Source of the DNA: Paulownia fortunei
Taxonomy: Eukaryota; Streptophyta; Magnoliopsida; Lamiales; Paulowniaceae
Direction of reading: 5' to 3'
Assembly: GCA_019321725.1 (NCBI GenBank)
Contig: CM033116.1
Coordinates: 16,559,420 to 16,623,419 of the forward strand
DNA length: 64,000 nt
In this document: piece by piece, positions 33,474 through 46,202 of the stretch
Layout of the letters: every line of letters starts with the position of its first letter
Position numbering within the stretch: position 1 is the stretch's first letter
Notes under the pieces: model-generated
Told to the model about the DNA's origin: nothing
Seen by the model: the letters and a program-made list of their open reading frames with translations, nothing else
Database searches by the model: none
Program-made: the position numbers and the translations under genes

Positions 33474-35246
33474 TGTTACAACTTTAAGATTGCAAACCCA
33501 AGTGTAGGTTGTGTCAAATAATAAATTTCTTAAGAGTGTGAGATCGATTTATAGAAAAGTTGTTTAAAGTTTTTAGGATTATATTTCTTAAAAGATGGGT
33601 TTTATGTGGTTGAGAATATAAAGAAAAATTTATGCTATAACTAAGAAATCAAAGTAATAAAAGAAATAAGGATTAGAGCTCCACTCATGAGTTTTGGGTA
33701 GAGTAATGATTATTTATTCTTTTTATCTCTTTTAAATACCAAAATCGGAATCCATATATATGAAGGTTCAAATGGAAAGATGTTATCAAATAACTTATGC
33801 ATTAAGGTAATTATGATATTTTCTTACTGTTTGTAAATTATCTTTTAACACTAATACTTATTTATGGGATCAAATATTTATGCACACATTTATCTATAAC
33901 AAATCAAGGTTTCACATTAGCAGTTGGTGGGGTAGAATTGTACAATAAGTTAAATAAATCCAAGTATTTATTGTGTTATTGGAGATATATAAATCCAAAA
34001 TCACCACAAAACAAGAAATGTTTTAACGCCAACACATAGTTATGGGATCAAGCATTAATGCACACCTTTGTCTACAATAAATAAAGGTTTCACATTAGCA
34101 GTCAATGGGTAGAACCGTATAATAAGCTAAATGAACCAAAGTATTTGTTGTGCTATTGAAGATACATAAACCAAAAATCACCATAAAAAAGAAAAGTTTC
34201 AATCAAAAATTAAAATAATAATACAACACACCTGAATATTATGCATATTTATAACCATTTATCTTTCTCCATCAAGAGATTCACCATTTCTCCTCAATTA
34301 AATGAAATTGAGAAAGACATAATGAAAGTAAAAAAGACTAAAAATAGAGGCGAAACTAGAGAATACATTTTTATTACTACTAGAAACTTACATTACTATT
34401 TGAAAACTTAGTTTAAAGAAAGACAATAATAAAATCTTCTTTCCCCTTCTAAGGGTTTTTGTGTGTCTTGAATGTCATCAAAGAACCTCTATTTATAGTA
34501 GAAAAGTGCCTAAATTGACATCTCCAAATTCATTTCAAATGCACTCCAAATTATTTTAAATATGCTCTAAATTCACATATTCTTTTGAGATCTAAATCTT
34601 ATCACACATTTTTCTCCATGTAATCAGCTGAATTTGAAAAAATTATCAATATGAAAGTTGTAGCTTCATTTTTCAATTTGAATCACCTAATTCCAACTAT
34701 TAAGGTAAAATTTATACTTGATTTAAGGAGATATGTCAGTATAGATAGATAATTTTTAATGCACACACTAGGATGAATTTTCAAGGCTGAATTGGGTTAA
34801 GCTTCTAATAAAAAAGTTATAGTTCTGTCTCTTGACTTTCAAATAAAGTAAGACTCAGGTTCATAGGGTTTTTGATCATAGATTTGCCCAAAATACGAAA
34901 CCTGCACAAGTTTGAAAACATGTTTATTTTGAATTTATTGCAAGCCCAACAATCATTTGCAAAGTTTAAGTAATTTATTGCATATATTTTGATCTACACA
35001 TGATGGACTTAGGCAAAAATAGTTTTTTTCTTCTAGTTATGATAGTTCTTTGATCCAATGAAATATTTTCTCCCAATTTGCTCATGAAACGTGTTGTCTT
35101 CTTCGATTATATTTTGGTTTTTTTATCTTTTTTTATTCATTGATTCTTTAACACAAAATATTAATAAAACTATAATATTAACAAGAATAAAACAAGAAAA
35201 GTATAAAAGATCTAATACAAAAATATATCAAAATATGCACTTATTA
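33474..35246 (-). repeat. 3' LTR of the Athila element
   Basis: 1,773 bp. In plus orientation it runs from TGTTACAACTTTAAG to GCACTTATTA. It contains an internal ~177-bp tandem duplication that is also in the other LTR. Confidence 0.88.
33846..34195 (+). repeat. ~177-bp tandem duplication inside the left LTR
   Basis: Copies start near 33846 and 34024. Both contain TATGGGATCAA, TTTCACATTAGCAGT, ATAAGYTAAATRAA and TTGTTGTGYTATTG-type landmarks. The same pair occurs in the right LTR (near 44578 and 44757), so the duplication was there before the element inserted. Confidence 0.75.
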
Positions 35247-38200
35247 AATTTGTTAACATTTAACCCTTGCTCGTCCTTAATCAAGCCTAAACAAATCTAA
35301 ACTAATCCATTTTCATAAGAAATTACGATTATATTTAGCATATGCAACAAGCTTTTAAACCCCTAGATGGCTCATAGAGGATGAGTTATAGCCTTATGAG
35401 GGTTTCTAATGGTGATACCCACAAACACCTATAATAACTAACTTTCAACTTTTATTCTAAGTAAACAACAAAGTAATATGAAAATAAAATCAAACAAGTG
35501 TTGAATCTAATCCTTAGTCATTCAAAAGTCAATACATTTCCACCATAAACATACTCAAATGTGTGTGTGAATAGTTAATTTCAACAGTGACGAAACCATG
35601 CATGCTTCAAACAATTGAATTCTCATAGAACCTTACAAAAACCATCACACAATCTCTAGTAGAAAAGTTAAACATCACAGGCTCTTCATTTTGTATAAAT
35701 TTTCACTACGCCGAAGACACCACACGAAATCAAAAGGATAAAAGGATAGGATACAACAAAGGTTCTAAAAACTTTATGGGATTAAAGACATAGAGTTTAT
35801 CAATAAAAAATTCTCATACTGCACGAATTTCAACATCGGGGCATATTGTTATTGAATTAACACTTTGCAATTTATTTTTTGAAGAAAAACTCCATCACAT
35901 TTATTTTCTATTTCAATCCAAATTTATTTTATAAGCCCACCTTGTCAATGGAATATCTATTAAACTCTAAATTATTTTTAGAACAAATATAGGATAATAG
36001 TGTATTTAGACTAAATAAGAAGATATGGTTACAAAAAAAAAAAATACTTGTTTATTGTAAAGCTCAAAGTGGCTCACTATGAGGAATGTTCTCTTAGAAC
36101 ATTATATGGGGAACAAGCTGATTTGGCCATGGTTCTAAAAAGCCTAATGCCTTAATCATTTTCAAGTGTTTCTCAATCAGTCGTTCGTCTCGACAGACCA
36201 AAAAAAAAAGTTCTAACACTCAACTCATTTATGTCGAAAATCTAAGTGATGATAAAGTGAGGGCATAAGAACTACCTATTTTAACATGCTTGTCTCCATA
36301 TTGAATAACATAACTATTTGTTCAAAAAAATTTGAGTATAATTATTACAAAAATATTTAAGCAAAGAATAACATTAAAGTCCAAAACAATACCCATCATC
36401 AATTAAACCACATTATTTGTGTTTAATTTTAATAATTAAAATTGGAAGATCACATACGACTAAAAAAAAATTAACAATTCACAAACTTTTGTTAAAAACT
36501 TCACAAACTTGTCATGTTATGCAAAAAAAAATAAAAAAAAATAGAGATGCATCTCAAGAGTGTTACAGTTACCCTTACTCTGCCACTCTTTTTCATGGTT
36601 TCAATGGACAAAAAAAAACACGCTTAAATTTATTTTTTAGAAAAAAAAATAAAAATAGACATATTGAAAGATATGATATCAACTATCTCCTCCCATAACC
36701 TAATTGATACATTGTCCCCAATGTCAAAAATAGATAGAAAAGTAGAGTTTAGAAGATATACCTGAAATGTGACTTGTTGAAAAATAAAATTGAAACAACA
36801 TATTATATACACTATTAGTTGAAACCATTAAGGATAAATTTCACAAGCTGTGAGTCAAATTCATTTTATATTTTTTACCATTGTCCTTGTTGGACTAATC
36901 CACACGAGCCAATGTTGGAGCAAAAATGAGAATTTATCTTGCAAACGGTAAAATAAAATATTTTTCTACAGCATGATCTATAAAAGATAGCAAGCTATCA
37001 AAGAAACCATCAACATTAAGAATACCTACAAGTTTCTAGTAAATGTTGAGTTTTACCCAAAAAACAACTTAGAATAATTCCTCTAGTATACCAAAATCGC
37101 TAGGTATAGTAATGAATGCATCCACATTGTTTAATATATTAGGCATTTTATCATGAATATGTGACACTTTTACCTTATCTCCAATGGTCATAGTAATATT
37201 TTGTACTATTTAAGGTTTTGAGATAACTCCTAAAATTTTAACTTCTCCTACATGAGCAGAAGTAGCAACACTTCCCATTAACCCCAAATTGTCTCCCCAA
37301 TACACTAAATGATTTTTTCTTTCTTCTACAATTCTACTAAGGCTATTGGTTGCCCCTATAAACTCACCATTTTTTCTTGAATTAGTTCCACAAAGACACA
37401 AATAAAGTTGAACTTGTGAGTGGAAGACCTTTTCATTTTTTTTCTTTTTTAAAAAAAAGTAAGTTTATACAAAAATAGAGTAAGTACAATGTTATTTATT
37501 GAGGTGTGAATAGGGAACACATTTATTACACATATTTTTCTTTTGTTAGAAATGTTGAAAATAAGGATACAAATTTTGAAAATTTGCTATATACACGTGA
37601 ATATACATGTAGTTGTGATTGTGACTCACATCTTTCTCTAGTTTTACGTCCAGTAACAGCTTAAACCCCACTATAGGTCGATGATAGATGATATGCTTCT
37701 CATATAGTTTTCTTATAAATTGGCAAACAGTGTCTTTTACTGTCAGATCCCTAAAACTATAAGGCTCATATTCATCTTGAAAGTAATTCTATAAATTAAG
37801 AATTACACGTACTAATCTATATGAATGCACCTCAAGAGTCAATATAATATCATCTAAAGACTCCTTACTCAGTTCATCCATAATAAATTAAATTTTATCT
37901 TCTCTATTTTTATAAACCATTCCTAAGGAACGACACTTTGTATTGCAAGTCCATCGAGCATATTTGTGACAAACGTGCACTTTTTTTGCCCTTTGTTTTT
38001 TTGAATATGTATTTTTACCAAAACCAGGCATGTATCCAGTAAGCAAGTTTGAAAATTCTTGTGAAAACTCACCTGCTACTCTTACCTTTACTTCAATTTA
38101 TCTATTGTATGTCCCATGGGATGCCTTTGTGCATAAGCATCTTTAATATTTCAATCCTGATTCTATAAATTTTTAAAATTGCATTTTTAGGAAAAAAATA

Positions 38201-38438
38201 AAATAAAATCTCTTCTTGAGAATTAGAAAAATGTCATCCAATTTGAAAAAAAAAAACAAGAAAAAGAATGAGAAAAAAAAACTTAGTACAAAGATTTCAA
38301 TTGTTTGGAAAACTAATAAGTCCGACTTCAATAGTCATTGAGTACCGTTATCCACCACTTAATTGAGAAAAAAAAATAAAAGAAAGAAAGCCTACAACAC
38401 AAACAAAGTTAGAGAAAATATGTATATATATACAAATA
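35247..38438 (-). other. Region between Athila pol and 3' LTR, no intact gene
   Basis: About 3.2 kb where an Athila element would carry its envelope-like frame and the polypurine tract. I see only short, broken minus-strand frames. The longest with a protein-like composition is at 37210-37401 (includes VEERKNHLVYWGDN), and I cannot match it to the envelope-like protein. Next to the LTR the minus strand reads GGACGAGCAAGGG, a weak polypurine candidate. Confidence 0.5.
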
Positions 38439-39317
38439 CTAATCATAACAAATGTTAGAAAGAAAAAGAATTTCCTCTTGTGAAAATTGATTCTCTAGAA
38501 ACAACTTAAGTCTTTGTCCATTTACTTTGAATATGTTACCATTTCTAGGATTTTCAATGTCAATTACCCTATAAAGATATACCTCTTTTACAACAAAAGG
38601 ACCACTCCACATTGATCTCAATTTTTCAGAAAATAAATGCTATCAAGAATTATAAAGCAAAACCTTTTGACCAACCTCAAATGTTTTTTTTTGAAATTTT
38701 ATTATCATAAAAAAAATTATTCTTGCTTTATGAATTTAGAATTCTCATATGCATCATTTCTTAATTCTTGAAATTTATTGATTTACAATTTGCACAATTT
38801 TGAAGTTTCATCAAGGTTGAAGGCAAATATTTTGATTGTTTAAAAACGCTTTATGTTTAAGTTCAAAAGATAAATCACAAGGCTTTTCATAAACTATCCT
38901 ATAAGGAGACATGTCTAATGATATTTTGAAAACAGTTCTATATACCCAAAGTGTATCCGTAAGTCTAAGAAACCAATCTTTTTTATTTGGATTAACTATT
39001 TTTTCCAAAATTCATTTTATCTCCCTATTTGTAAGTTCAACTTGTCCATTTGTCTGAGGGTGACAAGAGGTTGCAACTTTATGTATGATTCCATATTTTC
39101 TCATTAAAGTTCCAAAAACGTTGCTGCAAAAATATTTTTCCCCATCATTGATAATGGATTGAGGAATTCTAAATCGACTTAAAATATTTTCCTTCAAAAA
39201 ATTTATCACTATTTTGTATTCATTGTTTCGACATGAAATTGTCTCGATCCAGTTTGAGACATAACTTATAGCGACCAATATGTAAATAAAATCAACTAAT
39301 AATAAAAATGGTCTCAT
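38439..39317 (-). pseudogene. Athila integrase and C-terminal pol remnant
   Basis: The minus strand holds three consecutive pieces. 39012-39317 is the integrase core: IINDGEKYF carries the second catalytic Asp and HPQTNGQVELTNREIK the catalytic Glu, but the first Asp (usually in AVDYVSKW) is replaced, reading AISYVSNW. 38811-39008 continues with KKDWFLRLTDTLWVYRT and LDMSPYRIVYEKPC. 38439-38621 ends pol with WSGPFVVKEVYLYRV and FKVNGQRLKLF. Integrase inserts the element's DNA into the chromosome. Stops and frameshifts between the pieces, together with the missing Asp, make this copy inactive. Confidence 0.88.
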
Positions 39318-39943
39318 GAAGTTAATACCCTAACAGATTTCAATAACTAGAATGGAGTGTAGTGGCATCATGTTTCGCTTTAAAATGGATCCAAATCTTT
39401 GATAATTTTCACAACTTTTGCAAAAAGTGCAAGTGTCTTTTAAAAGAGTTGGTCAATAAAATCTACATTACAAGATCTTTGCAGTGGTTTTTTTTGCCGA
39501 AAAGTGACCACTGCATGCTCATTAATGACAAAATTTAAGAATATTATATTTTTCATTGTCAGGCACGCATATCTAAAAGATTTGATCAATACAATATTTG
39601 AATAAGTATTGATCATTCTAATAAAAGTTTTTCACCTAGGTCAAAAACTTCTTTTTACCTTGGGAATTTTAGTGATAATATGCTATGGAGGAGATAGGTT
39701 TATGAAGATAATTAGATAAGTAGTTTTCTTTCATTTTATTTAGATAACTCGTATCATATTTTCAGTTGATAGGCTAAAATGCCCAAAATGTACTTTAAAC
39801 TTTGAGTTTAATCCGAAATAATTGTTTGCTCAATATTTTTAAAGTCGTTTCAATCGATCTAACTAATTAAACATCAAATCATCATGAATCGGTCAAAATC
39901 AACAAAACCTAAAAGATTCGATCGAACATATTACTCCAACTAT

Positions 39944-40228
39944 TTAAAAATCATATTTTTTATACCACTTGGTGCAAATTGGTGGTGGAGGCTGATGTGG
40001 GTTGTTTTGGAGGTTTGAGGAGGCCAAGGAGATTGATTTAATGAAAATGATGGATCTAGTTATGGAAATGTGTGGTGGTATCTTTCGTGTCACAAGAAAA
40101 TTAACAATGTCAGCAAACCAATGTAAAATAGAAATATTAAATAGTTGTTCATCAGGGAAAGTATCATTAATGGGTGTGGTTTGAAATGAGCCATCACAAA
40201 CAAATCTCGATAAATAATCAGCCACCAC
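39944..40228 (-). pseudogene. Athila pol linker remnant (RNase H to integrase)
   Basis: Minus-strand MVADYLSRFV followed by PINDTFPDEQLF, LHWFADIVNFLVTRKIPP is the conserved connector of Athila-type pol (usually VADHLSRL, then FPDEQLF, then WYADIVNYL). It is broken from its neighbours by frameshifts. Confidence 0.8.
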
Positions 40229-40428
40229 ATTCTCTACTCTTTTCTTATCTTGAATAGTAATGTTGAATTCTTATAGTAAGAGAATCCACCTAATCAGTCT
40301 AGGTTTGACATCTTTTTTTTATAAAAGATATTTCCAAACTACATGATCACTAGAAACAACAACTGGTGAGCCAATAAGATAATATTTAAATTTGTCCACT
40401 GCAAAAAATTATAATAAGTAATTCTTTT

Positions 40429-40692
40429 TTAGTTGTTGAATAAATTCAAAGTTTTACTTGCATAGTACATGACATATGGTTTCTTATCTTTTCTTTGTCT
40501 TAAGATAGCTCCAACAGTATAGTCACTAGCATCATACATTATTTCAAAAGGTAAAGTCCAATGAATGCATGATTGAAGCAAACGTAAGCATGTTTTAAGT
40601 TTAACAAAAGCATTTTCATAATATTCAGTCCATTCAAAAATAGAATCTTTTGTCATAACATTACACAAAGGTTTAAATATTATACTATTCAA
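40429..40692 (-). pseudogene. Athila RNase H remnant
   Basis: Minus-strand PLCNVMTKDSIFEW, then LPFEIMYDASDYTVGAILRQ and YYASKTLN match the start of the Ty3/gypsy RNase H domain; the Asp in MYDASD is the first metal ligand. RNase H removes the RNA strand during reverse transcription. The frame stops soon after. Confidence 0.85.
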
Positions 40693-40929
40693 TAAATCTT
40701 CTACAAAAACCAGTATGTCCTAAAAATAATCTTACATCCTTCATAAACTTTGTTATTGGCAAATTGGCAATTAACTCAATTTTAAATTTGTCTACTTTAA
40801 TACCTTTTGATGAAATAATGTATCCAAAAATAATACCAGTTGTTACCATAAAATGGTATTTCTCTCAATTGAGTATAAGGTTCTTTCTTCACACTTGATT
40901 AATACTTCTAAATAAGACAAGAAATCGTC

Positions 40930-41243
40930 AAATGAATTACCAAAAACTGAAAAATCATCCATGAAGACTTCAAGAAAATACTAAGCATGCATCATTGGAA
41001 TATAGTTGGTGCATTACATAATCCAAAATGCATCATTCGATATGCAAAAGTACCAAAAGGACATGTAAAAATAGTTTTCTCTTGATTTTCAAGTGCAATT
41101 GTAATTTGATTATACTCAAAATATCCATCTAAAAGACTGTAAAATTCATGTTCTGCAACTCTTTCTAAGATTTGATCCATAAAAGATAATGAAAAATGAT
41201 CTTTTCTAGTAACTAAGTTGAGTTTCCTATAGTCAATACACAT
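40930..41243 (-). pseudogene. Athila reverse transcriptase remnant
   Basis: On the minus strand 40992-41243 reads MCIDYRKLNLVTRKDHF, then FYSLLDGYFEYNQI and FTCPFGTFAYRMMHFGLCNA, which are the conserved Ty3/gypsy RT blocks. A frameshift follows, and the catalytic box FMDD is found at 40954-40965 in EVFMDDFSVFGNSFDDFL. Upstream conserved RT blocks near 41.3-41.6 kb are only partly visible. RT makes the DNA copy of the element; this one is dead. Confidence 0.9.
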
Positions 41244-42193
41244 TTGTCAACCAGTAACAATCCTAATTTGAATTAATTCATCATTCTTATTTTTCACTAT
41301 AATAACTCCAGATTTTTTGGTACAACTTGAGTAATACTTACCCATTTGTTGTCAGAAATAGGATAAATGATTTCATTATCTAAGAATTTAATGACTTTAT
41401 TTTTCATTACTTCTTTCATATTAGGATTTAGTTTGCATTTCTCTAAAAGGTTTAGTATTTTCCTCTAGATATATGTTATGTGTGCAAATTAAAGGATTAA
41501 TACATTTAATGTCAGCAATGGTCCATCATAAAGCATTCTTATGCATTTTTCAGAGTTTCGATCAACTCATCTTCTTGGGATGCATGAAGTTTGGAAGAAA
41601 TTATTACTAAAAAAAATCTCATTCTCACTCAAATAATAGTATTTCAAATCAAATAGCAAATATTTCAAATCAATCACATGAGCTTTAATACTTGATGGAA
41701 TAGATTGTACTATTGATGATGAAAGTTCTTCAAACCTTGACTTCCAAAAATATTTTTCTTGTACCTACGAAAATTCAGAGAGAGTGTTAGAGTGTGTCTT
41801 TTTACAAATACTTTCACTTTCAAAACAAGTTTTAAGAGGATCAAAGGAATTAGTGAAAGTAAAATATTCGTGAACAAGTTCAGTTGAATATACTTCTTGT
41901 ACTTCGACATCTTCTGCAGGTTGCTTACAAACGTTAAACATATTTAGTTCCAAAATCATATTTCCAAAAAATAACTTCAAATACCATTCCTACAATTAAT
42001 AAGAGCATTTGAAGTTGCAAGAAAAAGACGACCCAAAATGATAGAAATATTTGTATGTGTATGTGCAATAGGCTCTGTGTCCAAAACAATAAAATCCACT
42101 AGAAAGTAAAACTTATAATTTGTACCAACATATCTTCTACTACTCCCTTTGGTAGATTACAACATAAGTTGTTTTAAGTTCTCCCAAACATAA

Positions 42194-42529
42194 TTATTCA
42201 TAAACTGAGAAATGTAGAAGATTTACACTAGTATCAAAATCAAGCAAAACATGCTCCATTCTAGTGTTTCCTATGGTACATAAAATAATTAGACAGCCTA
42301 GATCTTTGAATTTGGATGGAGTAAATTGTTGAATGATTGAACTAACACTTTCAGTTAAAAATGTCTTCTTTTGTATATGATGTTTTCTTTTGATTGTATA
42401 CAAAACTTTAAAAAAAATTGCATAAGGTGGAACTTGTTTGATTGCATCAAACAATGGAATATTAATCTTGACTTGTTTCAAAACTTCAAAGATTTTAGCA
42501 TTTGAGTTCAACTTTTGATTCAGTTGCAA
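42194..42529 (-). pseudogene. Athila aspartic protease remnant
   Basis: The minus-strand frame contains FKDLGCLIILCTIGN, then VLLDFDTSVNLLHFSVYE. The usual Athila protease site is LLDLGASVNLLP, so the catalytic Asp is present while the neighbouring Gly has become Asp. The protease cleaves the gag-pol polyprotein. The frame ends in a stop just past this motif. Confidence 0.8.
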
Positions 42530-42546
42530 TCTTCGAGAAAAATGAG

Positions 42547-44129
42547 TTAAAGGTGAGTATTATTTTTTTCATCGTTTTCAAAGTCACCTTCCTTAAACTT
42601 ACCTTTATCGTCAATACTATTTTCACTTTTCATTTGAGAAGGTGGATTAGAAACTTTCTCCTTTGGATGAATAGTCTTGTCAACAACTTTTTCATTACGA
42701 AGAGTTGTGATCGAATTAGCTTCCTTGATTAAATTTTCACTTAAAGAAAATACATGACACTGAGTGGAAGAATTAGGTTGAGGTTGAACAAAAAATTTAC
42801 CTTTTTCATGAGCACGCAAAAAAGTTACTAGTATCGAAAGAGTGTTTTCGATCTCATTGATAGCTTGTGAAGTCTGGTTATTGATATTTATTTGTCTATG
42901 CATAAATTCTTGTAAAGTCTCCTCAAGGAATTTTGTATGTAAAACTGGATAAAAAGAAAAGTTTGGTGACTTTTGTGAATATAGTAGGTGGGCATGGTTT
43001 TCATCTCACCAATTAAAATTGGAATGATTTTTGCATTGTGAATTGTAAGTTTCAGAATATGAAAAATGAAAAGGTTTTTTAAATGTATTCATGACATTTG
43101 TTTATGCTGGAATATATGGGCATTCATTGGTGAAGTGTCCAACAAGTTCACAAATGCTACAAACTTCTTCATCTTGCATAGATCTGATTTTGTTTACTTT
43201 TTTAAGTTTCATGGCATCAACGTTTCTTATTAAACTAGCAATCCTAGCATTTAGATCATCTTTTTGATTAGGTAATATTTTTGTTTATTACTATTAGCAA
43301 GATTAGATCTAATAGAACCTTCAGAAGAATTAACATTATGTCATAATTGAGAGTTTTCTATAAAATGATCTAGATATTCTAGGGATTCATTAGGTTATTT
43401 ATCAAAAAACTCACAATTACACATTGTTTCAACAAATTATTTTGTTTCAGAAGTTAAACCTTCACAAAAAAAACTAATTAAATGTTATTTTTCAAAATTA
43501 AGAAGTGTGCATGAATTTAACAAAATTTTAAATTTTTCCCATCATTGAAAGAAAGCTTTATTAGAATTGTGAGAAAAAAATGGATTTGTCTTTTCAAAAC
43601 ATTAGTTTTATGAGTTGGAAATAACTTTTTCAAAAAATCATCTTACATTTCTTGCCAAGTGTCAACTGACCTAGGTTTTAAAGAATTAAGTCAAATTGTT
43701 TTATCTTTTAAAGAAAAAAATAATAATTTGAGCTTAACAATCTCATTTGTACAAGTTTGATCTTCATAAGTGGCACATACTTCATCAAATTCTTTCATAT
43801 GCAAGTAAAGGCTTTTAGAGTGTAAACCATGAAAATTAGGAAGTAAAGGGATTATATCTGACTTTATTCAAAATTTATTTGTATTGAGAGAAAAAAATGA
43901 AACAAGAAGTAGAAGAATTTCGAGGAGATTGCAAATAATAATGCATGGTACGCACCAGTTGATTATCATTTTCATCCTGGACACTTTCATTTTCAATCAT
44001 GGTAAAAGTGTGTGGAGGTGACTCAAATAAATTTCCAAACAAAATTTCAAAATTATTTCTAACTAAATGAAGAGAATTATGATTACGATACCATATGAAC
44101 ATATAACCGTAAAGAAAACAAGCACACAA
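42547..44129 (-). pseudogene. Athila gag remnant with zinc knuckle
   Basis: The N-terminal part lies at 43875-44129 on the minus strand, with LVRTMHYYLQSPRNSSTSC, the Athila gag signature (usually RTMRDYLxPxRxSxPSC). A CCHC zinc knuckle reads CSICELVGHFTNEC at 43120-43161 and would bind the element's RNA. The C-terminal part at 42547-42903 has NSITTLRNEKVVDKTI, matching the usual AITLRSGK segment. Several stops and frameshifts separate the parts, so no capsid protein could be made. Confidence 0.85.
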
Positions 44130-44176
44130 TATTTACAAAGGGAATATATATACAAACCTGAATATTTATCTTGTCT

Positions 44177-44194
44177 TCCCCAACAACGACGCTA
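44177..44194 (-). other. Primer-binding site of the Athila element (tRNA-Asp type)
   Basis: On the minus strand this reads TAGCGTCGTTGTTGGGGA. The Asp-tRNA complement used by Athila elements is TGGCGCCGTTGCCGGGGA. Fourteen of 18 bases match and all four differences are transitions. It lies six bases inside the LTR boundary. Confidence 0.8.
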
Positions 44195-44200
44195 AAAAAT

Positions 44201-45952
44201 TGCTACAACTTTAAGGTTGCAAACTCAAGTGCAGGTTGTGTCAAGTAATAAGTTTTTCAGGAGTGCGATGTCGATCCACAAGAAAGTTGTTTGAAGTTTT
44301 CAGGATTATATTTCTAAAAATATGGGCTTTATGTGATTTAGAATTTAAAGAAAAAATTACGCTATAACTAATAAATCAAAGTAATAAAAATACTGAAAAT
44401 TAAGGATATGCTCTTGAGTTTTGGATAAAGGAACGATAATTTATTCTTTTTACCTTTTTTAAATGCCACAATTGGAATCTATACATAATGAAAGTTTCAA
44501 TGGAAATATATTATCAAATAGCTCTTGCATTAAGATAATCATAATATTGTCTTACTATTTACAAATTATCTTTCAATACCAATACTTACTTATGGGATCA
44601 AATATTTATGCACACTTTTATTTACAACAAATCAAGATTTCACGTTAGCAGTCGGCGAGATAAAAATGTACAATAAGCTAAATGAACTTAAATATTTGTT
44701 GTGTCATTGGAAATACATAAATCAAGAATTACCAAAAAAACAAGAAAGGTTTGAACGTCAATACTTATTTATGAAATCAAGTATTTATGCACATTTTTAT
44801 CTACAACAAATTAAGGTTTCACATTAGCAGTCGGTGAGGTAAAACCATACAATAAGCTAAATGAACTCAAGTTTTTATTGTGCCATTGGAGATACATAAA
44901 TCAAGAATCACCACAAAACAAGGAGGGTTTTAATTAAAAATTAAAATAATAATACAACATACCTGAACAATATGCACCTTTATAACCGTTCTTCTTCCTC
45001 CATCAAGGGTTTTCCCTTTTTCCTAAGTCATATGAAAGTAGAAAAGACTAAAAATAGAAGAGAAACTAGAGAATATATTTCTATTACTACTAGAAAATTT
45101 ACATTACTACTAGAAAACTTAGTCTAAAGAAAGACAATAATAAAACTTTCTTTCTCCCTATAAGGGTTTTTGTGTGTCTTGAGTGCCATCCAAGAGCTTC
45201 TATTTATAGTAGAAGAGTGCCTAAATTGGCATCTCCAAATTCACTCTAAATTCACATATTCTTTTCAGATCCGAATTTTATCACACATTTTTCTCCATGT
45301 AATCAGCTGAATTTGGAAAGTTATCAACATGAAAGTTGTAGATACATCGGTTAGATTCTTTTTTCAATTTGAATCACCTAATTCCAACCACTAAAGCGAA
45401 AGTTATGCTTGATTTAAGAAGATATATCAGCATAGATAGATCATTTCCAATGCACACACTAGGACGAATTTTTCTACTATAATCAAGGTTGAATTGGGTT
45501 GAGCTTCCAATAGAAAAATTGTAGTTCTGTCTCTTGGATTTCAAATAAAGCAAGACTCAGGTCCATAGGGCTTTTGAGTATAGAGTTATGCTCAAAATAC
45601 GAAACCTGCACAAGTTTGGAAATATGCTTATTTTGAATTTAATGCAAACTCAACAATCACTTGCAAAGTTCAAGTAATTTATTACATATATTTTGATTTA
45701 CACATGATGGACTTAGGCAAAAATGGCCATTTTCTTCTCATTATGATGCTTCTTTGATCCAATAAAATATTATCTCTCAACTTGCTCACGAAACGTGTTA
45801 TATTCTTCGATTTTATTTTGGCTCTTTTTGATATATTTTTGTTCATTGATTTTTTAACACAAAACAGTAATAAAACTATAATATTAACAATAATAAAACA
45901 ATGAAAGTATAAAGGATTTGATATAAAAATATATTAAAATATGCACTTATCA
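44201..45952 (-). repeat. 5' LTR of the Athila element
   Basis: 1,752 bp. In plus orientation it runs from TGCTACAACTTTAAGG to GCACTTATCA. It has the same internal tandem duplication as the left LTR (near 44578 and 44757) and GAAAGTTGTAGATACATC near 45332, shared with the solo LTR at 3.7 kb. Confidence 0.88.
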
Positions 45953-46202
45953 GTGTATAATATATCAGATGAGATATGTATTATACCGTGGCACCAATGA
46001 GATCCAGCTAAGGTAAGGTCGTGTTGCGGCTACTCTACTCCATTATGGTCTGATAAACTGAACCGAGTGGAGGTTGCCTTTTTTGTTCTTCCTCGCATAG
46101 ACGAGCCACTACTAATAATTGAAAAGGTTCACAACCAATTCAGTCTATAGTGAGGAAACACATTTATAGTGGGTCAACCGTTAGGTTATAGGTCCTCATG
46201 GC

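Larger units (their letters stand above)
33474..45952 (-). mobile_element. Athila-type Ty3/gypsy LTR retrotransposon, 12.5 kb
   Basis: LTRs lie at 33474-35246 and 44201-45952. On the minus strand both start with TGATAAGTGCATATTT or a one-base variant. Flanks GTGGA and GTGTA form a 5-bp target duplication with one mismatch. A tRNA-Asp-type primer site lies next to the right LTR. The minus-strand order is gag, protease, RT, RNase H, integrase, then about 3.2 kb before the 3' LTR, which is where Athila elements carry an envelope-like frame. The pol sequence (IDYRKLN, FMDD, HPQTNGQVELTNRE, WSGPFVVKEV, FKVNGQRLK) is typical of the Athila/Tat branch. Stops and frameshifts break every gene. In the first ~115 aligned bases the two LTRs show about 20 mismatches, mostly transitions, so the insertion is old. 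Confidence 0.92.

Noticed and set aside
35247..38438. Naming an Athila envelope-like gene in the region after pol
   Set aside because: The position fits, but I could not match any of the short broken frames to the known envelope-like proteins.
40002..40184. Plus-strand frame inside the Athila pol linker
   Set aside because: Antisense to a recognised pol segment and without a domain of its own.
33474..45952. Possibility that the large element is an integrated plant virus
   Set aside because: Paired LTRs, a primer site, a target duplication and Athila-type gag-pol order identify an LTR retrotransposon. No pararetrovirus movement or coat protein is seen.
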